Origin: Cadophora sp. MPI-SDFR-AT-0126
Lineage: Eukaryota; Ascomycota; Leotiomycetes; Helotiales; Ploettnerulaceae
Length of the DNA stretch: 64,000 nucleotides
Direction: 5' to 3'
Assembly: GCA_020747065.1 (NCBI GenBank)
Contig: JAGMVK010000016.1
Span: forward strand, 186,001-250,000
Part shown: one piece after another, positions 22,531 to 35,827 of the stretch
Layout of the letters: each line of letters begins with the position of its first letter
How positions within the stretch are numbered: position 1 is the stretch's first letter
Position numbers and translations under genes: made by a program
The notes under the pieces: generated by a model
Databases searched by the model: none
Told to the model about the DNA's origin: nothing
What the model saw: the letters and a program-made list of their open reading frames with translations, nothing else

Positions 22531-24979
22531 TGTGAGTTCCGAAAAATGGATGTTTGAAAGGGATAGATCGTGCCGGCGTCCTCAAGACGCGGCCTCGGGA
22601 AAAGAGTTGCGACCTCTCAATGCGCAAGGCAGTAGTTCGATATTCCGTTGGAATGAGGGAACCTTCTAGTCGAGGGGAAATCGCATGAGTGGAATTCGAT
22701 ATCGTCGCCTTCTTGCGCTCGCATTGAACTCGTAGAACGGGATCCGTAGGTTCCAGATAACGAGAGTGGCACCTCGCCGTCAATGAATCGGCGGAGGTGA
22801 AGTTCGAGGTCGAGGTTGAGCTGGAGCGAAGTTGGCAGAGGCGGCGATGAAGATAGAGGTGGGTTGGTCGAGGGTGGTGTACGTACGGTACGACCAGACT
22901 TGGATCAGGTTCTGGAAAGCCAATGGCGGGGGATCGTGTCAAGCAGTGCCAAACTACTATCTACTACTGCACCCTCAAGCCTAATGTCGTGGCGACCTTC
23001 CGATTCTGGGGCTACGGCGACAGGACGCCGGGTCTGGTCTTGCGGATAGTTGGCAATTCGATTCGATATCCTGTGCTGTCCTGCAGATGCGGTGCAGTGC
23101 ACCAATGGCCTCAAGCCTACCCAGCCACTCCGGTGAGTGAGTTCAACCCGAAGGATTGGACAAGAGGTGGAATAGTGGAACAGTGCGACCTGCGATAATT
23201 TTGAAGGTAAGGTATGGTAAGGAACGTGATGGTATGTAAGAGTCGGTACGACAGTACTACTGTGAAGGGATGTCGTCGCAATAAAGCGATAATTAATGTC
23301 GATGTTTTAGTTGAAGAGGACGAGACGAGCCGTAAGCACGCGGAAGGGGCCTCTGTGGAACAACTGGAGTGATACTTTTGGCCTGTCGGATCTCACTGAA
23401 CTGGTCGTTTCGTCCTTGTACTCGAAGAGGAGGAGAATGGGTAGGCTTCTGGCTCTGGAGGGGGACAGGACAAGACAAAAAGGGCGGCTCAGCCACGATG
23501 TTCCACGCGTTGCACCTAACGAAGAGTGCAAGCAACGGTGGGATACGAAGAACGGCGTGCAATACAAAGATGGCACAAGTACCAAGTACAGTACAAGAAA
23601 CTGATACGATGTGACCGATGTCACGATTTTTAATATGGTTGGTGATATCAATGGTCCAAGTCACGAAAATGTCAAATCTTCCAAAACAAGGAGCTGCGCA
23701 CAGCATACATAACAAGCGGGATATTCCCTTGCCCGCTGCCTTGTTTGCTTTACCCTCGGGCAGATCAAATCTAGGCCATGTCATCACTAAAGACTCGAGA
23801 CCTGGAGAGGCTCTTGCCCTCATCTCAAACAAATGGGGACAAATGTCCCGGGTATCAAAAGGTTCAAGCTTCACCCCAGCACCCTTCATTTCCCTCCATG
23901 ATTATCGTGGGTCTCTGTCTGCAGGCCACTGGAGTTCCGTCACACTTATCGCGACATCTTGGCCACGGTCCCCTGGGCCGTCCTTGCTATCTCACAGTGA
24001 CGCTATTCAGATCCTAGCGCGAGACCCTCTGCTGGACAGAAAACATGCAGCACAGCTTCCCCGGACCGGTCAAGATCCTCAGGTACAACAACAATGTACA
24101 GTACGTAATCTGGCCTCAGCAGAATTATCAAGCTTCGATTTAGCCAGCCCGCATGCTGCACCTAGATTATTTCTTCCGCAGCTTCTTCTCACTAAAAGCA
24201 GATAACCGCCTTTTGTTTGGGGAAGATGATGCTGCTGGGGATGCAATCTGCAACTCTTATCCTTGAAGATTGCTCCAGTCAGTCTGCATGGTGAAATATC
24301 CTTGCGAACATGGGATACCGCGGAAAGTCTGTTTCTGGAAGCATGCAGATGCGAGCGGACAGTCTGCTGCATCTGGCAGAGTGGCTTGAGTAATTCTCGA
24401 CTTTATCCGGCCACCCAACAGACAAAAGTCATCTCAACATCCGGCGAGAATTGATTAATGACTTGGAATGTCGTGACAAACATTGATGATATTCGAATTC
24501 CGTCTTTGTCGAGGATATACTCGTGGTATTGGCCGGTGGTATTTTTAGGTACTGCATACTTGAGACTCGTTTCAAAGTCCTTGCGACCAGCGGTACCACC
24601 ATAACAAATGACATTTCTGGAGGCTGCTTCAAGCCTCGAAGAACGAATGTCATGAGCCATGAGCCCTGAGCCCTGAATCTGAGCCGTGGGCGAGTGGATA
24701 AGCTTTACCTGAGGAAACTTTGGGAATGCAGTCAAGAAACTCATCAAAGAAATCAGGCCTATGTCACGCCACGCCACTTAGTCATTCAAAGAAAGCAAAT
24801 AGACGAGGGCCAAAAAAAGGGGAGAAGAACGGGGAGGAACAATTGAATCCCCGACCCGATTCCGAGTCCGTCGGACGAGATCGGAGTTAAGATAGGGGGC
24901 AATCAATATGTCATGACTATACGACATCTTTTTTTTTGAGGTTCAAGCTCTCTTCCAATGTCTGCATCTCTTTGAAGCC
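22531..24979. other. Divergent intergenic region between palI and the ABC1-kinase gene
   Basis: 2.4 kb holding two divergent promoters. Long open frames exist on both strands (for example plus 23618-24205 and minus 23293-23889) but overlap one another and show no known motif. A poly-T run at 24929-24937 lies about 40 bp before the ATG of the ABC1 gene. No RNA gene or repeat was recognised. Confidence 0.45.
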
Positions 24980-27085
24980 ATGTCACTGCGTACTACAGGA
25001 CAGTATCTCCGCAGCAATGGGCTCCAATGTAGACTTCCAAATACACATTTTCGATACTCGCAAACCTTTCAACGAATATCAAATCGCAGTCTCCACACCA
25101 TCCTAAGAAATGACCGCCCCTCGATAGCACCGAGCAAGACAAATTTCACCAAAGCTTCCACACGCTCAATACAAAGCCAAAGATTCCAGTCCTTCGCTCC
25201 ACCATCTCCAGAATCCCTTGGAAAAGCGCGTCCTGCAAAGCTATATCCGCGTTCGATAAAATGGGGCCGCAGACTCTTGATTGTCTCTTTAGTGGGGGGA
25301 ACTTTCTACCTTTTTGACACGCAGTTCTACGCCTCTTCCATAACACGATCACTTCGCACATTCGGTTTGGGAATAGTAGTGGCTCTAGATTATAAGCTCA
25401 ACTTCCGGCCCAAACCCTGGTTAGGCGGCGATATAACGGACTTGCATCGGAGGAACGCAGAGAGGCTATTCGAGCTGCTGCACCAGAATGGAGGGCTGTA
25501 CTTGAAGATTGGTCAGGCGATCGCAATGCAGAGTGCGGTCCTACCACCTGAGTTCCAGAAGATGTTCTCGCGGATGTTCGATGATGCTCCGCAGAATACT
25601 TGGAGTGACATTGAGAAGGTTATAAGAGAGGACTTTGGAGGGAGAAGCCCTGAGGAAGTGTTTGGTGTAAGCTTCAGCAATGAACCTGGGAAAGGTGTTA
25701 TGGAGAAGAAAGCAAGGGCATCAGCATCTGTCGCACAGGTTCATTGGGCGAGACTGCCGGATGGAAGAGAGGTTGCTATCAAGGTTCAGAAGAGGGAGAT
25801 TGAACAGCAGGTCGGATGGGATCTTTGGGCTTTCAAGTAAGTGGATCTCCTTACCATCGACAATCAAGCTAAGAATCTCAGGGTAATGATGAAAGTCTAC
25901 ACCTACTGGTTCGATCTCCCCTTCTACAGTCTCGTACCCTACATCGCCGAACGCCTCATGCTCGAAACAGATTTCGTCAACGAAGCGAATAACTCCGAGA
26001 AGATGGCCGAGTTAGTATCTAGCGAACCCCGTCTTCGCGGGCGAGTCTACATCCCCAAAGTCTACCGCGACCTCTCCTCGAAGCGCGTCATGACCGCAGA
26101 ATGGATCGAAGGCGTGCGCCTCTGGGACAAGGAAACCCTGACCGGACCCTGGCTCGGCGGCAACGGGCGCGGCTCTCCCGGTGCAAAAGGCACACCTCTC
26201 CCACCTGTTGACACCCAAACCCGTTCCAACGACGGTAACGGCTTGATCAAGCCCTCTCGAGACGAGTGGCGAGGTCGCTCAGGAAAAGGTGGCCTGGGCC
26301 TCTCCCTCAAGCAAGTCATGACGACAATGATCGACCTCTTCTCAGCGCAGATGTTCCTCTGGGGGCTCGTCCACTGCGATCCTCACCCTGGCAACATATT
26401 CATCCGACGGCAGCCGAATGGACAGCCCGAGCTCGTGCTGATAGACCATGGACTTTACGTGTCCATGACGCCAAATTTCAGACGTCAGTATTGCCAGTTC
26501 TGGAAAGCGATCATGACGTTCGATAATGAGACTCTAAGTGAGATCACAAGTGCGTGGGGTGTCAAAGCCCCTGATCTCTTCGCTTCGGCGACACTCATGC
26601 GTCCGTATGAAGGAGGCGATAGCAGTACGAAGGACCGCATCACTGGTGAACTCAAAGGCCTCACGCCCGCAGAACGACATTACGAAGTCCAAGAGCGCAT
26701 GCGCCAGGGCATCCGCGAGGTGCTCTCCGAAGAAGAGAACTTCCCCCGTGAACTCCTCTTCATTGGCCGCAACATGCGGATTGTGCAAGGCAATAACCAA
26801 TTCCTAGGCTCGCCAGTCAACAGGATCAAGATGACTGGCTGGTGGGCGAGTCGGAGTCTGGTGGATGATAAGGATCTGAGTTTTACGCAGAGATGGGCAA
26901 ATGCGTGGCGGCATCTGCTGTTCCGCTTTGTGCTTTTCAGCAGCGATGTTGTGTGGTGGGGTAGTCGCTTGAGACAGGTTCTCGGATGGGGACATGGTAT
27001 GGATGATGATTTGGAGAGACAAATGCGCTTCATCGCGAAGGACCAATTCGGTGTGGAATTGCAGCATTCGGTGTTTGATGGTTGA
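24980..27085 (+). CDS. Mitochondrial ABC1/ADCK (UbiB) atypical kinase, Mcp2/Cqd2-like
   Basis: Two exons, 24980-25836 and 25882-27085, giving 686 residues. The first 90 residues are basic and Ser/Thr-rich, fitting a mitochondrial presequence, followed by a membrane segment (LLIVSLVGGTFYLF, about 99-112). The UbiB signatures are all present: KxGQ motif KIGQ at 176-179, Ala-rich loop ASASVAQVH at about 248-256, VAIKV with Lys268, the ETDF block, catalytic HCDPHPGN at 450-457 and LIDHGL with Asp474. A long insert rich in Gly and Pro lies between the ETDF block and the catalytic loop. Family knowledge: ABC1 proteins act in coenzyme Q biosynthesis or distribution and mitochondrial lipid homeostasis. 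The GGLYLKIGQ form suggests the Mcp2/Cqd2 branch rather than Coq8, but this is inference. The intron is 45 nt, phase 2. Confidence 0.9.
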
Positions 27086-27961
27086 GATACATAGGATACC
27101 GGTGCGGGGTCTTGTATGATAGGCGAGGGGGCTTACTTTCTTCGCATCAGCGTGCATTATAGATAGATGGGTTGTAGGTTTTGGCGTTGAGAGAGGTCCC
27201 GCGGTACGGTACATAGTCCACTTTGTTCCGCTGTGTAGAGCTAGCGAATCCTGTTGCAAACAAACACACCACAATACATCTCTAATCGACTTTCGGCTCA
27301 AAGTCCTTTTTCAACTTGTGACGGTCCAAGGTGTATGCTTCGGGACAGAGGTCGGACTCAAAGTAAACAAAAAAGGGGCATTGAGGTAAATGCTAAGCGA
27401 GCCTCAGAACCACAGGCCACTTGAATTTGACGTGAGCTCAACTTTTTCGCGCAGCTATTCCATGAGCACCACGACATCACAAGTATCAATAAATGTACTG
27501 AAAGAGAAGACCGATTTTCATGTTGCACAAGACAATATGCCACGATTAAAGTTCTCTCTCTGTGTCTCTCATTTCTCTATGAAAACCAAGAGTGATTGGT
27601 GTCCTCTACGTGCGTGTCGTCCCTCTGACTATCTGACTATATCTACAGCCTGCCCGTCCCCTGTCGTCTCCGCTCATCCCACCTCAATCCATCACGAAAG
27701 GATGTTACTTCCACGACTGATCAATCACGCTACTCTCCTGCTCTGGCGCAGGTAAGAGTAAAATACAGAAGAAGAGAAAAACAGATATAAACGAGTGGTA
27801 TGCGCCTTCGCTGTGCTCCGATCCGGTCCATTCCATAAACCCCAACCTCCCTCCCATTTGATTGCCCTACCTATCAACGGGTCCTTATACACCTAAGAAA
27901 AGTAACACTTGCTTGATGAAGCAGTGCTGTGGACGAAAATCATGCTGTCTCGTCTCTAAGG
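27086..27961. other. Intergenic region between convergent genes
   Basis: 3' flanks of the ABC1-kinase gene and the PA-TM-RING gene. No coding signal stands out from background frames. Confidence 0.5.
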
Positions 27962-30686
27962 TCACCTATCGCGGTCCTCTGGCTGTGGCTGTGGACTGCG
28001 TGATGATGAGCCAAGACTGCTGGCAAGTAGAGCTCGCCAGCTACCGGATTGTGGAGCTTGACGTGGTCGTGTTGGCGTGGGCGAGGCGATGCCTTGCTCG
28101 ATGTCTGAACGGCTGTCGTAGCTGCGCCCGATGGGCAGTGCGGATGAAGAGGAGTTGGCTGCTTGTACCTGGCTGTCGTCATCACTGTCGTCGTGGTATG
28201 CTTCGTAACGAGGACTCGATGGTGATCCTCTGGCTAGAGAACGGACGACGTCGCCTTTACAAATTGGACAAGTTCGTCGGCGTGTTGTTAACCAAGGTGT
28301 TCTGTATGTCATCAGTAACAGTGACCGATAGAAGAATCGGGTCGACTTACATGCAATCAACATGGAACTCGTGGCCACAAGGTAAGCTCATCACGCGACT
28401 GACACCGGCGACATACTCTTCGAGGCATACAACACACTCGACTTGTTTACCCATGTGCTTTCTCCACTCGCTAGACTCACTGGCATTCTTCTCATGCTCT
28501 GGTGCACGAGGTGGCATGACTGGAACTTGTAAAGGATTTGAGCTTCGCATCGAATCTCCAGGTTCCGGCAACCCGCTTGTAGTTCTTGACCGTGGGCGAG
28601 GTCTCGTCCGAGACGAATTCGCAAGGAGCGGGGTAGTTGCCGTGGAACTATTCGGACTTGGTGTTCTTGGTGTCCTTGGGGATGGGTTCCTTGATGGGAC
28701 TATGGTCTGGTACGTCCGGACAGGTAATCTTTCCACTACCGACTTTGGTGCTCTCCAGCGACGCCGTCGAATCCGAGATCTGATCAACAACAGAGCATAA
28801 ACCACTGTCAAGGTGACCAACGGGCTTACAACCAAGACCAGCAGTGTATCGAGGAAAGGACTTGCTCCACTTGTTGGCGTCAAAGTTACCCACAATCCTT
28901 CCTCCTCATCACCACCATCTCCCTCCTCTTCTTCTGCAAGCTCGACTTGTGCATTCTTATTAGGCAAAATCTCGACATTTTCCTCATCAGCTCCAAAGAG
29001 GGTGTTCAGGAGGCCATTGGAACTTCCATCCGTAGTCGTGACTTGCTGATCCGCTTCTTGGGCGACGTTTTCTGGGCTTTTGCCCTCGTACTCTCCGCTT
29101 CCTGGGGTGATACTGCCGCCTCTAAGTGGTGGAGAGAACTCGGGAACTTCCTGCACAGCACCTCCATTTTGCTGTTTACCACCTGCTATTGGGGCAGGGG
29201 CAGCATTTGGAACTGCACCATCTGGTTGCCCTTCAACCTTAGTCACTGGAGCTTTCGTATCCGCTTCCTTCACAGGCTTCACCACCAGATCGGGATCACG
29301 CCAATCCTGAACACCTATCTGAAAATCATCCCCAGGAGCCTTTTGGACGGGCTTGCTCTCTACACCGGTTTTGTCATCAACTTTTTTCGGCTTCGTTGAT
29401 ACTTTCTTTGTCGTTACTTCATCGTCATCTTTCCACTCATCAACAAGGACCCAGTCAAGTCTACCGCTGGCTGGTGGCCGGCTAACCTCTGACTTTGAGC
29501 TTCTTCTGCCTGCTCCAAAGAAGATAGATCTAAACCAGCCTGGTTTCTCTGTCGGCGTATCTGTAACCTTTTCTGCAGCCTTGACCATCTTCTTGCGGGA
29601 AACTCTCGAGGCAGGCCGAGGGATTCCAGTCGCCTTTAGCACTCCCGCGGTAGGTGTGAACGTCGGATGCGATCCCTGCTTCTTCGCCCCTTTCTTGGGT
29701 TTGTCCGTGAATTGGAGCTTGAGGCTTCCCTTTCCATTTTCATCGACCACATCTTCAATGAAGCTTTCTGGTCCAATCAACGAAGATAGGAGGTGTGCGG
29801 TAGTTCTTGACGTAAATATAGATGGGATCGTAACATTCGAGGTATCTCCTCGAGCATACATCTGAATCAGAGGTCCTCCTTGTACATCATCTCCAACTAT
29901 CAGAGCAATTGCCCCTCTTCTTTGTGCCCATTTCACTTTCTCCAAGAAACCACATCCGCCACGGCTTAGAAGCACAATCTTGCCTGATATTTCTGCTCCC
30001 TCTTGTATCGACTGAATATCTGCATGGTCTCCTTTCGAATCCGCTGTTGGTTTCTCATTTGGTTTGGTGACTGTCGACTCTGGTAATGGGTGGTGTAGAT
30101 AGTCGTCAGTACCGTCATCCACATGAGGCTTCGAAGGATCCTTCTTCGCGTCAGAATCCTCTTGCTGAGTAGTCTCGTCGTTAAATGGTCCATCCTCATC
30201 CACCGCCCGCTTCTGTGTTTTTGGCTTCCCCGCACTCGTCGCAGCTTTTCCATCCGTGGGCTTGCCCCCTTCAGATGTCGCCGCGCTCGACTTTGCATAG
30301 CTATCAACCCATCCAGGCACATCACTGCATCCTAATTCCCCCTCTGCTCCGGCAGCAATCGTTCCCTGCCGTATCGAATCATCTCCAAACCCACTTCCAA
30401 TCCACACCTGTCCCTTAAGACCCTTTGAAGGCAGCAGAGGCCCAAAACCAGCAGGCCGTGCTAGGAAAGCAGTCGTATTGTCATGTGTCAAAGTGATGAT
30501 GGCATTCGGTGGAAAGAGGGAGAACGGTGCTCGGAAGGCAAAGAATGATCGTATTCCGGTCTTCGAGGTTGCTGGAGAGCTTGTTGTAATTGTCTGCGGC
30601 TGGCGAGAAGAGCGCACAGTAAGTAATGCGAAGAATACCGTGGTCAAAAAGAAGGCCACGGCTATTATTATTCGTGGAGGTCGCAT
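27962..30686 (-). CDS. PA-TM-RING-H2 E3 ubiquitin ligase
   Basis: Two exons, 30686-28351 and 28301-27962, giving 891 residues. A signal anchor follows the start (RIIIAVAFFLTTVFFALL). The lumenal half contains a protease-associated domain, recognised by GKIVLLSRGGCGFLEKVKWA, GAIALIVGDD and SNVTIPSIFTS. A long acidic, L,P,K-rich disordered stretch leads to one membrane helix (TLLVLVVSPLVTLTVVYALLL). The C-terminal RING-H2 is complete: C751-x2-C754, C770-G-H772, H775, C778, C790-x2-C793. The 49-nt intron falls inside the RING, between C778 and TPWL. The start is the ATG at 30686; an upstream in-frame extension has only non-ATG starts. Family knowledge: PA-TM-RING ligases work on endosomal, Golgi or vacuolar membranes in protein sorting. 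Fungal targets cannot be inferred here. Confidence 0.9.
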
Positions 30687-32741
30687 GATGAGGGTACGAT
30701 GCCACTGTAGGCACCTAATCAGCTCGACGGCTGCTGAGAACAGAGGAAAGGTCGCATCCAAAGTCGTCTGAATGTATTTTTATGGTTCACTACTTGGTAT
30801 AGTCTGGCAGGTCCGCGAAAGTTCTCTGTGAGGTGAAATCGGCGTTCTCTCACAGATGTTTTGAGGTCGAGAGGAGTGAAGTCTGGTGATGGTGATGTGA
30901 TGTGGCTCAGGCGGGACGTTACGACTGGGACCGACAGGGCATTTTAACAGGAGGAGCAGGGATACGGGCAGCAGATTGTGGCTTGAGTCTGACAGCAAAC
31001 TGGGCAGTCACTCGCCTGACCTGTCCAAATGATTTCTTCTTCTACTCACCAGCAGCTTCTTTTTGCAGAAACAATGAATGAGGGTACAAGCCCACCTTGT
31101 ACGCTGGACTGGGCAGATTTCGACCGTCGATTCATGTTCATGTTCATGTGAACATACAAAATGTCTCAACCGCGCAACTTGGACTCCGGTATTCCGTTGT
31201 CCAGATTCTCGGCTCGCTGGACCCTAACCAAGGAAAGAATCAAGCCTTTTTCAGGTGCTCCTCCTCGATTGTCTCAAATTAAGTTAAAAGCCTTCTAGAG
31301 ATTAACACTTATATTGATATTATTATCAGAAGCCAAGGTCCAACATTATTGACCTCGATGTAGGCTCAATTCACCTGCTGGAAAACTTGATTCTTCACTG
31401 ATATATTTACATGAGTACGTAGCTTCATGAGCAATGCAGGCTTGGTCTCGCATTGAGATTCGGAGTCAATAGTTGACGTGTAGGTACGGATGCACCAAGA
31501 AAAACAGGGCAGCAACTGGCTTCTTAGGTAAGGAGAGTTGCTGCTGCATTTCTCTATGGAACAGTTTATAACAATTGTTCAAACGATGTTCTGTTCACAC
31601 AGTGCATAACCTCCAGACAGTGCATTACACTAAAGATCTCGCTGTCGGTATGGCTTTGTTGGATACGAATTACGAGAGCGAGTACTTAAATACGATGATG
31701 ATGCATTGATTCTCGGTTCTGAGCTTGGCAACACATTCATCCTTGACCCTCAGGAGCTTTGCACAGGGCCAACATGAGCTAACAACTTACTCTGAATCAA
31801 AGGAGGATACTTTTGGATATTATTCCACGACTGTTGGGCGCTGTGGAAAGAAGTCCGTGTGTTCAGGTTCTAGTATTTCTAGTATGCTAATCCTAGGACT
31901 ACTGGTCCCATTAGCAACAGACCAAGTGTATGTCCTGCCCCTAGCGGTTTAGAGCTCCCCGGCTTCCCTTCTACGAGCCTCTAAATGTGGAATAATACCA
32001 TATTTAAGTGCTATCTATCTTTAATGTTCTAAGATCGACCTTTCAACGGTTCTACAGCACCCGATCACTTTCTAGACTTCCCAACGTCGCTTCGCAAGGA
32101 AGTGACATGCTGAAATCCATCTGTAGCGGAGGTAGTTCTTCCAATAATACCCAAACTACAAAATTGGGGCAGCTCTATCACTCAGATCGGCTTTGACTCG
32201 AAGAAGTATGGTGACTGTTGGTAAATATAAATGCGGAAGCCAGTCTAGTGCTGTTCAAGGCAGAACTGTTCGCCACATCCAAAAGAGAGAATGTCCTTTG
32301 AGACAAGGATCGAGGTTGTAATAAGATTCTGAAAGGATCCAGATTAATATGGTCAGAACTTCTGTACAATAGCAAAATATCAGACATTCATACTGCTACA
32401 AAACCATTGACATCTGCTGTCTACCTAGATATTCACTGAGCAAGGAAACGTGATGTCGAACTCTACAAGTCAAGTTGCAAACAGAATGATGCTCCGAGGA
32501 AATCATTATTCAAAATAGTTCTTCACCAGCCTTCTTTCTTCGTTTCTTGCTTTTCATGTTGAAGGCAACAGGAAATTTCAAGGTCTTGTACGTTAATATC
32601 TTAGATCTAAGCGAGACTCTCAACCTCAAGTTCCGCGACACTTCGCCACTCGTCTCCACCTCATCCAAGCACCAACACCAGATCAAGTCCCGTTCTGAAA
32701 GCCTTGTCTTCCTAGGGAGTCAATATTCCAATCATCCAATC
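30687..32741. other. Divergent intergenic region
   Basis: 2 kb between the PA-TM-RING gene and a Zn2Cys6 regulator. AT-rich in its second half (about 31260-32540), with only short frames. An ATG at 32556 is in frame with the regulator's ATG at 32742 but encodes no conserved sequence, so I treat it as leader. Confidence 0.5.
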
Positions 32742-35428
32742 ATGACTCCTTCCATTCAGCCATCCGGGATTCCAGACCGAAATCCACCCGAAATCCCCAA
32801 TCTCATCGGCTCGCGGGCCAATCGCCGCAGAGAGAAGCCGCAATTATCCTGCAACGTATGCAGAAGAAGAAAGTATGCCTTCCTGAAAGTACTCTATAAG
32901 CAATAAATCGCTTATAAACATAAAATAGGTTGAAGTGTGACCGATGCACACCATGCTCCACCTGCGCAATGCGAGGTCTTTCCTCGTCTTGCACTTATGT
33001 CCCCTTCAACGCTCCTGGGTCTCGGGATAAACCGCAAGTTCAAAACCCTTTGAACATGCAAGATCGGATTGGACAGCTCGAAAATCTTGTTATGTCGTTG
33101 AAGAAGAGCTTGAATGAGAAGCAGTCTAACAGTCGAGCGGCTGAGAGGACTTCGGTGACTTCCAGAACTTCTGGAAGCGTAACCCAAGATGAACTGGAGT
33201 CGAAAGAGAATGAAGTCTTGGACGGTGTCGGTAGAATCAGCTTAAGAAATGATGAAACAAACTATGTGGAAAGTGCGCATTGGACTGCCATCCTAGACGA
33301 GGTACATTATCTCGCTCCTTAAAATCCTAGAAAAAGTGCTCACAGTCGCTCAGATTTCAGACCTGAAGGAGCATGTTGACAATGACTTTGTCATTGTCGA
33401 CTCTGAACCCGAGCTCGAGGCCGTCCTAGGAGGATCAGAGCTCCCTTTTGGGCCTTGCGATAGTGCGACGAAGGAGGAGATTATCATGGCAGTTCCAGAG
33501 AGGCAGGTTGTAGATAGGCTAGTGGCCAAGTATTTTCAGGATGAAGTTGCTCATGGTATGGTATTGCTAGTGTTTTTGGACGGATTTATGCCAACTGAGG
33601 TGTGCAGGACTCATCCATAGCACCACATTTCTCAAACAAGTGAGTGCTCCTACATCCTCAACACCTGGTCAATTCTGATGGGACAAAGTACGAAAACTTC
33701 TGGGCCAACCCCTTCGAGACACCTGTAATGTGGATCGGCCTCCTCTTCTCCATAATCTGCCTCTCATCATGCAACCTCGAGCTCGCCACGTCTATCAACA
33801 AAACAACCGGCACCACAACACCATCCCAAACCCCCCACTACCTCCAAAAGATAACCCAATGTCTCCTCCTCGGCTCCTACCAGAAGACCCCACCCCACAC
33901 CCTCGAAACCCTCCTCCTCTACATGAACATAACATACCACCACTCGCCTGATACCCAACGCAGCATCTACATCCTGCTCGGCATAATCGTGCGTCTCGCC
34001 CTACGCATGGGCTATCACCGCGACGGCTCCCACTTCCCTCGCTTGTCTCCCTACGAAGTCGAAATGCGGCGCCGAAAATGGGCAATCATCTCCCTCTGGG
34101 ACAGAGTGACATCCGTACAAGTCGGTCTACCTAGCATGATCAAAGCCGGACAGTGCGACACGCGAGAACCCGCCAACCTTCTCGATTCCGACTTCGACGA
34201 AGGTATCACTGAGATGCCAAAGGAGAGACCGGAAAATGAGCATACGCATATGCAGTTCTTGGTCGTGAAGAACAGGATTATGGATGTCTTTAGTGAAATT
34301 TGCGAATTGACTACGAGGATCCAGCCTTCTACATATACCGAGATCCTGGCTCTAGACTCGCTCCTCTCCAAAACATACTCTTCCATCCCTACTACCCTGA
34401 AGATCAAACCTCTCCACGCATCTCTAGGCGATCCCTCGAGCCTGAGCATCCGTCGGATCTTCCTGCTTCTGGTCTTCCACAAAGCGCAGATCACATTGCA
34501 TAGGAAGTATCTATTACCTGCTCGGAGTGATGTGAGGTTTGCGTATAGTAGACGGGTGTGTGTGAAAGCTGCGATGGTGATGTTGGAGTGGCAGGAGGTG
34601 GTGGAGAGGGAGTGTGGGTTAGGGGGCAGGTTTGAAAGCGAGAAGTGGAAGATTAGTAGTGTGGTGAGGATGGAGTTTTTGGTTGCTACGACGGTGCTTT
34701 GTTTGGATTTCGATTGGGATATTAGGAATGGAACAACTGATTCGAGCGGGGATTTGAATTCGAACATGAGATCGAAAGGAGCAACTGGTACAATAGAGGG
34801 TAAGAAGAGTTCGGACATAAACGGGAACTCAGATGGGGAGACTTCCTGTCCCAGCAAATATGAGATTGTCAAGGCTCTGACCACATCTTATCACATCTGG
34901 CACAGCTCCGCAGATACTTCGAAGGAAGCGAAGAAAGCCGCGACCGTCCTAAGGATCCTGCTTTCCAAAGCTCACAGCCAAGTCTCAGGAGCCGCTCCAA
35001 CAATACCTCCTCCTGCACCTACATCCTTAAACACAGCTTCGCACAACGCCCAGATGGAAACATACACACCTCCAGAACCATATCCAAACGCAAACTCAAA
35101 CAATATCAACCACTTCCAATTCCAGCACCCCACCCTCCCCACCACAGATCCTCTATCACAAGATCTTACCCAGCCAATCTTCAACATGACCACCTGGCTA
35201 CCACCCGATGTGGAGGGAGGAAACGGCTTCAGCTTCTACCCAGACGTGAACGGCGATCCATATGACATGGTACGTATCTCCACTCCGTTATGACTACTAG
35301 CTGTGGGGTTTGAACTGATGTTCTCCTAGGCGAATTGGGAATTTGGTGGTGGTGCTAGCGGTGCTGCCGGTGTGTGGAATGGATGGGATGGATTTGATGG
35401 AATGGGGAATTTCACCTTTGAGAATTAA
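32742..35428 (+). CDS. Zn2Cys6 fungal transcription factor beside erg1
   Basis: Six exons: 32742-32872, 32929-33301, 33354-33555, 33608-33639, 33689-35269 and 35330-35428, giving 805 residues. The zinc cluster at 37-64 reads LSCNVCRRRK, KCDRCTPCSTC, with an extra Cys at 50, followed by a coiled-coil linker (RIGQLENLVMSLKKSL). The fungal-specific TF domain follows: LIHSTTFLKQYENFWANP, WIGLLFSIICLS, LETLLLYM, VRLALRMGYHRD, MRRRKWAIISLWDR and LPSMI. Fourth exon is only 32 nt; it restores the conserved HSTTFL block. The C-terminus is Asn/Pro-rich and ends in an acidic aromatic Gly-rich segment (WEFGGG, WDGFDGMGNFTFEN), plausibly an activation domain. It ends 400 bp from the 3' end of erg1, tail-to-tail. 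A role in sterol regulation is possible but not shown by sequence. Confidence 0.88.
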
Positions 35429-35827
35429 GTGAGGGGCGAGAGGTTCGGGATTACTACAATCTATGATGGAGGAGTAAAGATAGGAAGGGTTTTTGGCAAC
35501 TCAACTTGAGCTAATGACAGAGTTTCGGTTCAGTAGGTCTTGGCAGGGTGTTTCACTATTAAACGAGAAAGAAAGTAAACAACACATTCTAAATGGACAT
35601 AATCGAAGATTAGAAAAGACAATAGTTCAGAAAGGATAGATCCAAAATTAGTATTATATAATTTGAGAAGACTGGCTGATTAGAAAGTATACCTTGCCAT
35701 GCCCTCCCATTTTTCAACAACGCCACGCAATGATCGCTTAGGTATCGTACTGTACAGTTAAAATCATTATCCTAGCTCATCACGCTAAAACGTACAAGCC
35801 ATCCACTTCCAAGACTCCACTCCATAT
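35429..35827. other. Shared 3' flank between regulator and erg1
   Basis: 399 bp between converging genes; A/T-rich with no open frame of note. Confidence 0.5.

Noticed and set aside
22531..24979. Long open frames on both strands between palI and the ABC1 kinase
   Set aside because: They overlap antisense, lack motifs and start at non-ATG codons.
27862..28800. 312-codon plus-strand frame
   Set aside because: It lies antisense to the PA-TM-RING exons and is a shadow of that coding sequence.
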